Below the pieces are notes generated by a model, which was given only the letters and a program-made list of their open reading frames with translations, made no database searches and was not told where the DNA came from. The translations under genes were made by a program, and so were the position numbers. Shown one piece after another: positions 15,520-22,084 of a DNA stretch of 22,154 nt. This DNA is from Chloroflexota bacterium (GTDB lineage Bacteria > Chloroflexota > UBA11872): positions 13,330-35,483 of the forward strand of contig JAPPFO010000086.1 of NCBI GenBank assembly GCA_028875175.1, written 5' to 3'. How positions within the stretch are numbered: the first letter of the stretch is position 1; the number at the start of each line of letters is the position of its first letter.

Positions 15520-15528
15520 TTGTCGTCC

Positions 15529-15726
15529 TTAGTTCGTCGCCAGTAGGCGTTCAGCTTGCCGTCGCTGCCCCGTCGGCAGCGCATGCTCGCGGTTCTTGGC
15601 GCGGCGAGCGCGACGGCTCTTGCGCCGCCGGTACGGACCAGCCCATGACTTGGCGGACGTAATCTTGCCGCGCCGCGTGCGGCGCAGGCGTTTGGCGGCG
15701 GCCTTCCGGGTTTTGAGTTTTGGCAT
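15529..15726 (-). CDS. rpmI: 50S ribosomal protein L35
   Basis: This 65-residue, highly basic large-subunit protein starts MPKLKTRKAAAKRLRRT, the family signature, and ends in QAERLLATN. The ATG at 15726 is the family start; an upstream GTG three codons earlier is unlikely. Just before the start codon the mRNA has a run of C residues rather than a purine-rich Shine-Dalgarno, and a hairpin with a U tract precedes that. In many bacteria infC is upstream of rpmI, but here the next gene is divergent, so infC is elsewhere or lost from this operon. This gene is the first of the block ending with pheT. Confidence 0.97.
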   Translation of the reverse strand: MPKLKTRKAAAKRLRRTRRGKITSAKSWAGPYRRRKSRRARRAKNREHALPTGQRRQAERLLATN

Positions 15727-15733
15727 GGGGGAC

Positions 15734-15765
15734 AAAAAGGACGCGACGCACCAAACGGCGTCGCG
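15734..15765 (-). promoter_or_regulatory. attenuator-like hairpin in the rpmI leader
   Basis: On the minus strand CGCGACGC (15765-15758) and GCGTCGCG (15749-15742) form a perfect 8-bp stem with an 8-base loop, followed by TCC and five T residues (15738-15734). This is the layout of an intrinsic terminator, but it lies 15 bases upstream of the rpmI ATG, where no gene needs ending. Ribosomal operons with rpmI-rplT are controlled by L20 through leader structures in several bacteria; that this one is such an attenuator is inference. Confidence 0.55.
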
Positions 15766-15918
15766 CTCACGCAGAGCTTAACACAGGTTTGCCGGAGACC
15801 GGCCGCCTCGGCCAATCCTGTTGCCAGCCCCGGCGCGCGCTGCTTAGGCTGAACAAGCCCCTTCCCGAGTGCCGCCCCGCCGTGGGGCCGGTTCGGAACC
15901 TACCGCCTCGGCCGCTGC

Positions 15919-16647
15919 ATGCGAATCGCTGTTCTCACTGACATACACGCCAACCTCACCGCTCTGCGCGCGGTGCTGGCCGACATTCGTATGCGCGAGC
16001 CGTTTCAACTCGTGGTCTCCGCCGGCGACCAACTCTGCGGCGGCCCGCGCCCGCTGGAAACATGGGACGAGCTACAGGCCGCCGGTGCCACGATGCTCAA
16101 GGGCGACACCGAGCGCGACCTGGAAATCGGGTCGTTTAAATCCGTGCCCGGCCGCGGGCTGCGCCGCGACCTGATCCTGGCCGTGTTCGACTGGACCATG
16201 AAGCGGGTCCCGGAGGACCTACGCCAGAGCGCCGCTTCCCTGCCTCGCCGCCTGCGTCTGCAGGTCGACAACGGTCCTGAGCTTCTGCTTGCCCACGCCA
16301 ACGCCGTCAACCTGCACGAGTTCATCTGGGCCGACACGCCCGCCGTGGAACTCAAGCGGCTTATCGGTCCGAACCCGCCCGCCTTGATGGTCGTTGGACA
16401 CATCCACGCCCCGCTGGAACTCGAGTACAAAACCACGACCATCCTGCGCCCCGGCAGTGTCGGCCTGAAATACGAGCCGCACTGGGCCAGCGTGGCCCAC
16501 TGGGCGGAAGTCTGGTGGGATTCGGAACACTCCGCCTGGGCCTACCGCGTGCACCAGGTCGAATGGGACCACCGCCTCGAAATCGAAGCCGGGCGCGCCG
16601 TCAACTACCCCGGCGTCCGCATCCTCCCCGGTTACGAGGCCGGCTGA
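15919..16647 (+). CDS. calcineurin-like metallophosphoesterase
   Basis: This 242-residue phosphoesterase resembles the COG0639/YfcE-like group, which uses two metal ions to hydrolyse phosphomono- or diesters. Metal-site motifs in order: DIH (Asp8, His10), GDQ (Asp37), a changed GNxE site reading KGDTER (61-66, with Asp63 for the usual Asn), AHAN (His126) and GHIHAP (His161, His163), then RPGSVG (177-182). The Trp-rich C-terminus (WASVAHWAEVWW) is typical of the group. The substrate is unknown. ATG 15919 is the first in-frame ATG and fits the family N-terminus MRIAVLTDIHAN. It is divergent from rpmI across 192 bases that show no clear promoter apart from the rpmI leader hairpin. Confidence 0.9.
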   Translation: MRIAVLTDIHANLTALRAVLADIRMREPFQLVVSAGDQLCGGPRPLETWDELQAAGATMLKGDTERDLEIGSFKSVPGRGLRRDLILAVFDWTMKRVPEDLRQSAASLPRRLRLQVDNGPELLLAHANAVNLHEFIWADTPAVELKRLIGPNPPALMVVGHIHAPLELEYKTTTILRPGSVGLKYEPHWASVAHWAEVWWDSEHSAWAYRVHQVEWDHRLEIEAGRAVNYPGVRILPGYEAG

Positions 16648-17039
16648 GCTAGCCAGGCGACTGACGAAAATGGCTGGACTGCGACAGTCCCTGTTCCTTG
16701 AGGTTCGAATGCTCAAGGGTCTCTGCTGCAAAGCAACCCGGAGAACAGCTTCTCGTTGTGCTGATGTACGCTGAAGAGCGAGTTTCTTCTTGACGAAGCC
16801 GACGCAAAGTGCGTCAAGGCTGTGGACTCCGCATCGGAGTGTTCATCCGTGACGCTGGCGTACGGAGATAAGCCGGCAAAGACTCGACCCGAGAACGAAG
16901 ACTCGGGAGCGCTCGACGAGCGACTCGACAATCTGAGTCGACGAGGGGCGTTAGTTCCGTCCCGTGAGCCGGGACGTCCGCTCCGGCCTGCGGTCAGGCG
17001 GTGGGGTGTTCTGGCACGCTTTCTGGCCGAGCGCGGCCA
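16648..17039. other. gene-poor stretch made of consecutive short hairpins
   Basis: No intact gene is seen. From 16676 to 17039 perfect short inverted repeats follow one another. Stem arms: 16676-16680/16686-16690; 16696-16702/16712-16718; 16741-16745/16750-16754; 16801-16806/16810-16815; 16826-16831/16835-16840; 16847-16855/16858-16865 with a bulged G; 16888-16893/16902-16907; 16910-16915/16917-16922; 16921-16926/16935-16940; 16958-16964/16970-16976; 16986-16990/16995-16999; 17024-17029/17034-17039. Base composition before about 16900 is less GC-rich than neighbouring genes. It may encode a structured RNA or be a decayed element. The last third overlaps a probable antitoxin remnant. Confidence 0.5.
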
Positions 17040-17043
17040 CTGA
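16822..17043 (+). pseudogene. probable antitoxin remnant (Phd/VapB type)
   Basis: The frame ending at TGA 17041 resembles the C-terminal half of Phd/VapB-type antitoxins: a strand like VTLAYGDKPAKTRP, then ALDERLDNLSRRGAL and an Arg/Pro-rich tail RPLRPAVRRWGVLARFLAER that would wrap the toxin. The N-terminal DNA-binding half is missing: upstream codons in this frame are interrupted by stops at 16699 and 16765, and neither other frame supplies it. Its position directly before and overlapping a PIN-toxin frame supports the reading. The similarity is judged by eye and the whole stretch is also hairpin-rich, so it could be something else. Confidence 0.4.
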
Positions 17044-17420
17044 GTACCGCCTACGTAGACACTTCCGCTTAGGTGGCGGTGGCCTTCGACGAGACTGAAG
17101 GCGCGGTCCTTGCCGACCGGCTGCGGAGATTCTCGCGTCTACTGTCCGCGAACTTGCTGGAAGCAGAGTTGCGGGCGGTCGTTGCCAGAGAGCGGCTTCA
17201 CTTCGAGCCCGATCTCCTCGCGCCCATCTCGTGGGTGCTGCCAATCCGGACCTTGGCGATGGAGTTGGACACGGTCTTGAAGGCGGGCTATCTGCGTGGA
17301 GCGGACCTTTGGCATGTCGCGACGGCTCTGTATGTTGCTCCAAACCCGGACCAGCTCGAGTTCGTGACCTTGGACGACCGTCAACGGACGGTAGCTGCCG
17401 CCCTTGGATTCCAGACGTAA
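17040..17420 (+). pseudogene. PIN-domain (VapC-like) toxin, interrupted by TAG
   Basis: The frame reads STAYVDTSA, then TAG (17070-17072), then VAVAFDETEG and an otherwise intact PIN domain of about 126 residues in all. Acidic catalytic positions are visible: Asp of YVDTS, Glu of ANLLEAEL, Asp of GADLWHVATAL and the LDD of FVTLDDRQR. PIN toxins cleave tRNA or other RNA. The TAG replaces a Leu codon of the usual DTSALV motif (a one-base change from TTG). The only start candidate before Ser is CTG at 17040, overlapping the antitoxin TGA as CTGA. A restart at GTG 17073 would lose the first catalytic Asp. The gene is most likely dead. Confidence 0.7.
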
Positions 17421-17461
17421 CGAGCACTCTGTGACCGCGGAGATTGCACCCCCGTACTGAC

Positions 17462-17482
17462 TGGGCCGGTCACCGGGACCCA
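17462..17482 (+). terminator. hairpin after the PIN remnant
   Basis: TGGGCCGGT pairs with ACCGG-GA-CCCA through a two-base bulge, giving a nine-pair stem 42 bases after the remnant's stop codon. No T tract follows. The remaining bases up to 17554 carry no feature I can support. Confidence 0.3.
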
Positions 17483-17554
17483 CCGTGACTCATGTCTCCG
17501 TGCCCAATTGCTCGTGCCCACTACACTTAATGGCCTGCACCCACGAGGTGTCCT

Positions 17555-17899
17555 GTGTCCACCACAACCCCCAATCAGGTCCGCAATCAGCTCCGCAGCG
17601 TCATCGACCCGGAGATCGGCATCAACATCGTCGACCTGGGTCTCATCTATGAGGTCGATGTGGTTCCCTACGTCCCCGGCGAAGGCGAACCCGCGGCCGC
17701 CGATGGCGACGAGCGCGCCACCGTCACCATGACCCTCACAACCCCCGGCTGTCCGGCCGGTCCCTACATCCTGCAGCAGGTCAAGCAGGAAGCCGAGTCC
17801 CTGGTCAACGTCCGCAAGGCCGAAATCGATCTCACCTTCAATCCGATGTGGAACGAAGAGATGATGAGCGAGGACGTGCGCTGGATCCTCGGCCGCTAG
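17555..17899 (+). CDS. MIP18-family (DUF59) Fe-S assembly-type protein
   Basis: This 114-residue protein of the MIP18/DUF59 family has members (SufT, PaaD, the N-terminal domain of many Mrp/ApbC proteins) that help mature Fe-S proteins. The hallmark VIDPEIGINIVDLGLIYEV spans residues 16-34, the single conserved Cys66 lies in TTPGCPAG, and the C-terminal NPMWNEEMMSEDVRW matches the family's W-x-x-x-x-M-S motif. A short insert (VPGEGEPAAADGDER, 40-54) extends the loop between the first strands. The GTG start at 17555 has GAGGTG at 17545-17550. The protein probably acts in the cytoplasm on Fe-S clients; the window has NuoE/NuoF and an Fe-S nuclease, but no direct link is shown. The lipoprotein gene follows after 24 bases. 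Confidence 0.88.
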   Translation: MSTTTPNQVRNQLRSVIDPEIGINIVDLGLIYEVDVVPYVPGEGEPAAADGDERATVTMTLTTPGCPAGPYILQQVKQEAESLVNVRKAEIDLTFNPMWNEEMMSEDVRWILGR

Positions 17900-17923
17900 T
17901 CTCCGCTTCCTGAGTCCCTCCTA

Positions 17924-19060
17924 GTGTCGGCGCCGAACAGCAGGCGCGTATCTTCGCCTCTCGGCCGCCGCACGCTGCTGACCGGTGCGGCGGTGACCGC
18001 GGTCGGCGCCGCCCTCACCGCCTGCGGTTTCGCGGGCGTCAGCCGCCGCGATCCCACCGACGCCCCATTCATGCACGGCCTCACGCTGGCCGGACTGACC
18101 GGGACCGACTTTGCCGAGCAGCGAGCCGGCCGGCTGGTCGAGTCATCCGCGGCCGCTGGCGCCGATTGGGTGTCGATCGCCCCCGGCTGGTATCAGGAAA
18201 CCCGCGACGCGTCCCGCATCCGCCCGGACCCCACGCGGACTCCCCCGGACGACGACATCCTCGGCCTGATTGACCGTGCCCATGCCGCCGGAATACGCGT
18301 GATGCTCAAGCCATTCGTGGACAGTAACGACGGCGCCTGGCGCGGCGGAATCCGGCCCGCGGATCCGACCGCTTGGTTCGCCGACCTCACGTCGATGACG
18401 CACCGCTACGCCGACGTTGCCGAGAGTTCAGGCGTCGACCTCTTCTGTCTCGGCACTGACCTGGGATTCTCCGAAGCCGCGCTGGCCACCGAGTGGCGCT
18501 CCCTGATCGCCGACGTGCGACGACGATTTAGCGGGCCCTTGACCTACGCCGCCAGTCACGCCGCCTCGTCGGGTCTGGGCGGGTACGCGGAAGTTCCATT
18601 CTGGGACGACCTGGACTTCATCGGCATCAACGCCTACTTCCCGCTGGCCGACCGTCTCATCAGCCACGCCCAGCTCGCCGACGCCTGGAACGTCTGGCTG
18701 GAGGAAATCGAAAAGTGGCGCGCGGATCGGAAGCTGGACCGCCCAGTCATCTTCACCGAGCTCGGCTATCGCAGCGCCTCCACCGCGGCCACCCAGCCCC
18801 GCGTCGCCGACCCGGTCAAGCCGCACGAGGTTGATCCGGATCTCCAGGCCAACCTCTACACCGCCTTCTTCGGCTTGCCTTACCGGCAAGAAGCCCTGCA
18901 AGGCGTCTTCTGGTGGCGCTGGGATCCCGATTCGACCAACGGCCAGGACTCAACCTTTGCCCCCAACGGCAAGCCCGCCGAAGCCGTCCTCCGCCGCGCC
19001 TACACCGCTGCCGCCCGTCGCCCGTCCCACCCCGCGTCCGGTGCGGCGGGCTCTCCCTAG
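17924..19060 (+). CDS. GH113-like TIM-barrel Tat-lipoprotein
   Basis: This 378-residue exported protein has the twin-arginine signal GRRTLLTGAAVTAVGAA (14-30) and a lipobox ending at Cys34. The rest looks like a glycoside hydrolase barrel close to GH113 beta-mannanases: HGLTLAG, GADWVSIAPGWYQ (79-91), RVMLKPFVD (125-133), FCLGTDLGFSEA (174-185), FWDDLDFIGINAYFPL (226-241), IFTELGYRS (276-284) and GVFWWRWDPD (327-336). The Glu279 of FTELG corresponds to the family nucleophile. The usual acid/base Glu of the GTEL motif is Asp179 here, so activity may be altered. It would sit on the outside of the cytoplasmic membrane. The GTG at 17924 starts 24 bases after the MIP18 gene. The GH113 assignment is from recognised motifs, not a search. 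Confidence 0.75.
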   Translation: MSAPNSRRVSSPLGRRTLLTGAAVTAVGAALTACGFAGVSRRDPTDAPFMHGLTLAGLTGTDFAEQRAGRLVESSAAAGADWVSIAPGWYQETRDASRIRPDPTRTPPDDDILGLIDRAHAAGIRVMLKPFVDSNDGAWRGGIRPADPTAWFADLTSMTHRYADVAESSGVDLFCLGTDLGFSEAALATEWRSLIADVRRRFSGPLTYAASHAASSGLGGYAEVPFWDDLDFIGINAYFPLADRLISHAQLADAWNVWLEEIEKWRADRKLDRPVIFTELGYRSASTAATQPRVADPVKPHEVDPDLQANLYTAFFGLPYRQEALQGVFWWRWDPDSTNGQDSTFAPNGKPAEAVLRRAYTAAARRPSHPASGAAGSP

Positions 19061-19071
19061 ATTGCCGCCCA

Positions 19072-19830
19072 ATGCGCCTGAGCTTCACCAAGCTCGCCCT
19101 CTTCGAGTTCTGTCCTTACGCCTACCGTTTCCGCTACGTCGAGCGCATCCCCATCCCGTTCTCCCCTCGCCTCACCGTCGGCGCCATCGTCCACTCGGTC
19201 TTGCACCGGGCCTTTGAGCGGCTGCGCGATGGCGTCCGCCTCACGCGCGCCGACCTGCACGATCTGCATGCCGCCTATTGGCGCGATGCCCCCCGCCTCA
19301 ACCGCGAGCGCTTCCCCGACATCTGGGACCGCGGCCACGAGCTTCTCGATGGTTTCTGGTCCGCCCGTGGCCACGCCCCCGGTCGGCCCGTGATGCTGGA
19401 ACGCCGCTTCCGCCTCCGCCTGCGCCCGGACGACGCCCACACCGTGGAAGGCGTAATCGACCGGGTCGACGAACGGCCCGACGGCCTCGAAGTCATCGAC
19501 TACAAGAGCGGCAGCCGCCCGCCCGGGCTACCCGGCCGCCTGCGAACCCAGCTCCACACCTACGCCCTGGCCCTCGAACGCGGCTTCAACCGCGCCGTCT
19601 CGCGGCTCACCGTCTACTACCTGACCGACAACCGGGGCATCTCCCAGTCGCCTGACCCCGCCACCGCGGACGACGTGCTCAACCGCTACCAGGCACTGGC
19701 GCAGCGCGTTGGCGCCGCCGACTTCAAGCCGACGCCGGGCCCACACTGCCGCTATTGCGACTACAACGACCGCTGTCAGTACCGCTGGACCGACGGCGCC
19801 GAGCGACACCAACCGAAAGGCAACGCGTAG
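19072..19830 (+). CDS. RecB/Cas4-type PD-(D/E)XK nuclease with Fe-S cysteines
   Basis: This 252-residue nuclease of the PD-(D/E)XK superfamily, Cas4/AddB-C-terminal type, shows the family order: Cys14 in FEFCPYAYRFRY, His41 in GAIVHSVLH, Asp130 in EGVIDRVDE, Asp143-Tyr-Lys145 in VIDYKSG, the Gln160 motif QLHTYALAL, then C-x2-C-x5-C (Cys226, 229, 235) in HCRYCDYNDRC. The four cysteines (14, 226, 229, 235) would bind a 4Fe-4S cluster. No cas gene, helicase or addAB partner is near, so it is a standalone nuclease, probably in DNA repair. The ATG at 19072 lies 11 bases after the lipoprotein stop. The open frame further upstream is inside that gene. It converges on nuoF. Confidence 0.88.
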   Translation: MRLSFTKLALFEFCPYAYRFRYVERIPIPFSPRLTVGAIVHSVLHRAFERLRDGVRLTRADLHDLHAAYWRDAPRLNRERFPDIWDRGHELLDGFWSARGHAPGRPVMLERRFRLRLRPDDAHTVEGVIDRVDERPDGLEVIDYKSGSRPPGLPGRLRTQLHTYALALERGFNRAVSRLTVYYLTDNRGISQSPDPATADDVLNRYQALAQRVGAADFKPTPGPHCRYCDYNDRCQYRWTDGAERHQPKGNA

Positions 19831-19838
19831 AGAATCGA

Positions 19839-19854
19839 CTCGGGCGTCTCCGAG
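19839..19854. terminator. small hairpin between convergent genes
   Basis: CTCGG and CCGAG flank a 6-base loop within the 62 bases between the nuclease and nuoF stop codons. There is no T tract; it is a weak candidate for a bidirectional terminator. Confidence 0.25.
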
Positions 19855-19892
19855 CCTTCCGCCCGGCCCGCGAACGAAAGCCCGCGTCCCGC

Positions 19893-21188
19893 CTAGGCCA
19901 GCCGCCCATTATTCGAGAACTGGCAGACGCCCGCCGGGCAGTGTCTGTCGCGAATGTGCGCCTCGAACTCGTCACGAAACGCCCGCACGGCCCCGCGTAC
20001 CGGCTGGTGCGCAAACTGCCCCAGTCCGCAGAACGAGGCCATCATGCTCGCGCCGAGGTCTTCCAGCAGGTCCAGATCGTGCATGGTGCCTTGCCCGTGC
20101 ATGATCCGCTCGCAGATCTGTACGAGGTTGGGCGCGCCTTCGCGGCAGGGAATGCAGAACCCGCAACTCTCCTCTTCAAAGAAGAGCGCGTCGCGGTACG
20201 CCGCGTCCACCATGCAGACCGTGTCGTCGTAGACGACCACCCCACCGGTGCCCATGATCGTGCCCAGCGCCGCCATCGACCGCGGCTCCAGCGCCGCGTC
20301 CAGGTGCTCCGGACCCAGCGCCGCCGATGAGGCGCCGCCCGGCTTGAAGCCCTTCAGCGGCCGCCCGTCCAGGACGCCGCCGCCGTAGTCGTAGATCAGT
20401 TCGCGCGCCGTCGTGCCCAGCGGGAGTTCATGCACGCCGGGTTTGGCAACCCGACCCGAGAGGCAATACATCTTCGTGCCCGTCGCCTCCCCGTGCCCCA
20501 GGTTCTGGAACCACTCGGCGCCGTTCTCTATTATGGCTGGCGCCGCCGACAGCGTTTCCACGTTGTTGATTGCCGTCGGCAGCCCCCAAACGCCCACATT
20601 GGTCGGGAACGGTGGCTTGTAACGCGGGTTCCCGCGCTTGCCTTCCAGCGAATTGAACAGCGCGGTCTCCTCGCCCACGATGTAGGCCCCCGCGCCGCGG
20701 CGGAACGTCACCTCGAAGTCGAAGCCGTCCTTGCCCAGGATGTTGCGGCCCAGGTACCCCGCCTCGTATGCCTCGGCGATCGCCGCCTGCGTGCGCTCGT
20801 GCGCCAGCCCGTACTCCCCGCGGATGTACACGTACCCCAGCGTGGCGTTGCAGGAGTAGGCTGCGATCAGCATCCCCTCCAGCATCAGGTGCGGGTCCAG
20901 CTCCAGCGAGTAGCGGTTCACGTAGGTGCCCGGCTCACTCTCGTCGCCGTTGATCACCACGTAACGCGGCGTCTTTGGGTCCGACCGCACGAACTGCCAC
21001 TTCAGCCCGGTGGGGAAGAACGCCCCGCCGCGCCCGCTCAGCCCGGACTCTTTCACCAGTTCAGAGACGTCCTCCGGGGTCATTTCGTTGAGGACCTTCT
21101 CCAGCGCCTGGTACCCGCCCGCGTTGCGATAGCTCTCCAGCGTCCACGACTGCGGGTTGCCGAAGTTCTTGGTGACGACGAGTTCCAT
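19893..21188 (-). CDS. nuoF: NADH-quinone oxidoreductase subunit F (NuoF-type)
   Basis: This 431-residue flavoprotein binds NADH and FMN and passes electrons to a 4Fe-4S cluster. Motifs: GRGGAFFPTG (52-61), INGDESEPGTY (79-89), GAYIVGEETALFNSLEGKRG (167-186) and the cluster ligands Cys342, Cys345 and Cys348 in SCGFCIPCREG, plus Cys387 in SFCGLG. A further Cys417-Pro-Ala-Gly-Val-Cys422 pair lies near the C-terminus. The ATG at 21188 shares a base with the nuoE TGA (TGATG), giving coupled translation. No nuoG follows; the next gene converges. It may serve complex I encoded elsewhere or be the diaphorase part of another NADH-linked enzyme such as formate dehydrogenase or hydrogenase. Confidence 0.95.
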   Translation of the reverse strand: MELVVTKNFGNPQSWTLESYRNAGGYQALEKVLNEMTPEDVSELVKESGLSGRGGAFFPTGLKWQFVRSDPKTPRYVVINGDESEPGTYVNRYSLELDPHLMLEGMLIAAYSCNATLGYVYIRGEYGLAHERTQAAIAEAYEAGYLGRNILGKDGFDFEVTFRRGAGAYIVGEETALFNSLEGKRGNPRYKPPFPTNVGVWGLPTAINNVETLSAAPAIIENGAEWFQNLGHGEATGTKMYCLSGRVAKPGVHELPLGTTARELIYDYGGGVLDGRPLKGFKPGGASSAALGPEHLDAALEPRSMAALGTIMGTGGVVVYDDTVCMVDAAYRDALFFEEESCGFCIPCREGAPNLVQICERIMHGQGTMHDLDLLEDLGASMMASFCGLGQFAHQPVRGAVRAFRDEFEAHIRDRHCPAGVCQFSNNGRLA

Positions 21189-21706
21189 CAGGCTTCTCGC
21201 GCGCGCAGGTCGGCCAGCAGGCTGCGGGCCTTTTCCGCGTCCAGCGGACCGTGTTGCTCCAGGTTCACCATCAGCGCCGGCTGCAGGTCGCATAGCCCCA
21301 GGCAGGAAACCGACTCGGTCTCGAACAGCCCGTCCTCGGTCACCTCGCTTACCCGCGTGCCCAGTTCGTCATTCAGCGCCTGCAGCACCGCCGGAGCGCC
21401 CGAGATGTGACAGCTCAGGTCCCGGCACACCCGCAGCACGTACTTGGCCGAGGGCTTGCGGTGGAACATCGTGTAAAACGTAAGGACGCCAAACACTTCG
21501 CTCTCCGGCAGCCGGAGTTCCTCGGCGATCATCGTCACCGCCTCTGGCGGTACGTATGAGAAGACTGCCTGCGCCGCGTACAGCGCTTCCAGCGTGGCGC
21601 CCGGCTCATCCTTCATATTGGCCAGACGCGCTCGCAGGTCGTCCAGCTTGGCGTGGTCCCCGGGCGCTAGGGTCGAGCGACGCGGCGCGCCAGCATGAAT
21701 CGCCAT
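21188..21706 (-). CDS. nuoE: NADH-quinone oxidoreductase subunit E (NuoE-type)
   Basis: This 172-residue thioredoxin-fold subunit carries a 2Fe-2S cluster. Ligands are clear: Cys94 and Cys99 in VCRDLSC, Cys135 and Cys139 in CLGLC. Before them are the helical bundle and the family segment EVFGVLTFYTMFHRKP. The ATG at 21706 is chosen because GGGAGG (21711-21716) is four bases upstream; the frame is open further but has no such support. The first 15 residues (IHAGAPRRSTLAPGD) are a variable extension. It is the first gene of a two-gene operon with nuoF. The NuoE-NuoF pair forms the NADH-oxidising end of complex I and related enzymes. The 170 bases upstream separate it from a divergent small gene and show no promoter I can support. 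Confidence 0.95.
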   Translation of the reverse strand: MAIHAGAPRRSTLAPGDHAKLDDLRARLANMKDEPGATLEALYAAQAVFSYVPPEAVTMIAEELRLPESEVFGVLTFYTMFHRKPSAKYVLRVCRDLSCHISGAPAVLQALNDELGTRVSEVTEDGLFETESVSCLGLCDLQPALMVNLEQHGPLDAEKARSLLADLRAREA

Positions 21707-21876
21707 TGGGCCTCCCGCGGCTAAGGGGCGAGCGGCGGCGAACGCCTGCAACCTCTGGGCGCCGCACGCCGGCAACAGGAAGCGGAGTCTACCACCGGCC
21801 CATTTCCGCCAACGCCCCGTCCGGCACCCCGCCGAACGCGCTACGCTCGCGCACTTGCCTCGCCGGAGAGCCGCCC

Positions 21877-22083
21877 ATGGCGCTGACGCGCGAACAGGCC
21901 CGCGAACTCCGCAGCCTCATGCAAAGCTGGACCCGAGCTTCAAACGACGTGGCCGAACATTGGCGCGGCGTCTCGGTCAGTAGCGATGGCCTCGACTTGA
22001 AAGCCTTGCGCACCGCGGTGGACCGGCGAACCGAAGCGGAGGAACTCCTGATGTCGTTCTGGTCTCGAACGACGGCGGCCTGA
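21877..22083 (+). CDS. small protein of unknown function
   Basis: This 68-residue ORF starts at ATG 21877, with GGAGAG at 21865-21870 six bases upstream, a good ribosome site. The protein begins MALTREQARELRSLMQSW and is charged and mostly helical in appearance, with two heptad-like stretches (4-25 and 43-62), and no signal peptide, membrane segment or cysteine. I do not recognise it. It is divergent from nuoE, and another likely gene begins one base after its stop, so it may be the first gene of an operon. Confidence 0.65.
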   Translation: MALTREQARELRSLMQSWTRASNDVAEHWRGVSVSSDGLDLKALRTAVDRRTEAEELLMSFWSRTTAA

Positions 22084-22084
22084 C

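Noticed and set aside
13876..15546. A 556-codon plus-strand frame opposite pheS, the methyltransferase and rplT.
   Set aside because: It spans three unmistakable minus-strand genes and their intergenic gaps, and the product is a basic low-complexity sequence.
16696..16718. A hairpin whose loop contains GTTCGAAT, like a tRNA T-arm.
   Set aside because: The base after the loop is G, so the conserved closing G-C pair is missing, the stem is 7 bp, and no acceptor or anticodon arm fits around it.
19072..19830. Calling the Cas4-like nuclease part of a CRISPR system.
   Set aside because: No repeat array or other cas gene is present in the window; standalone RecB/Cas4-type nucleases are common.
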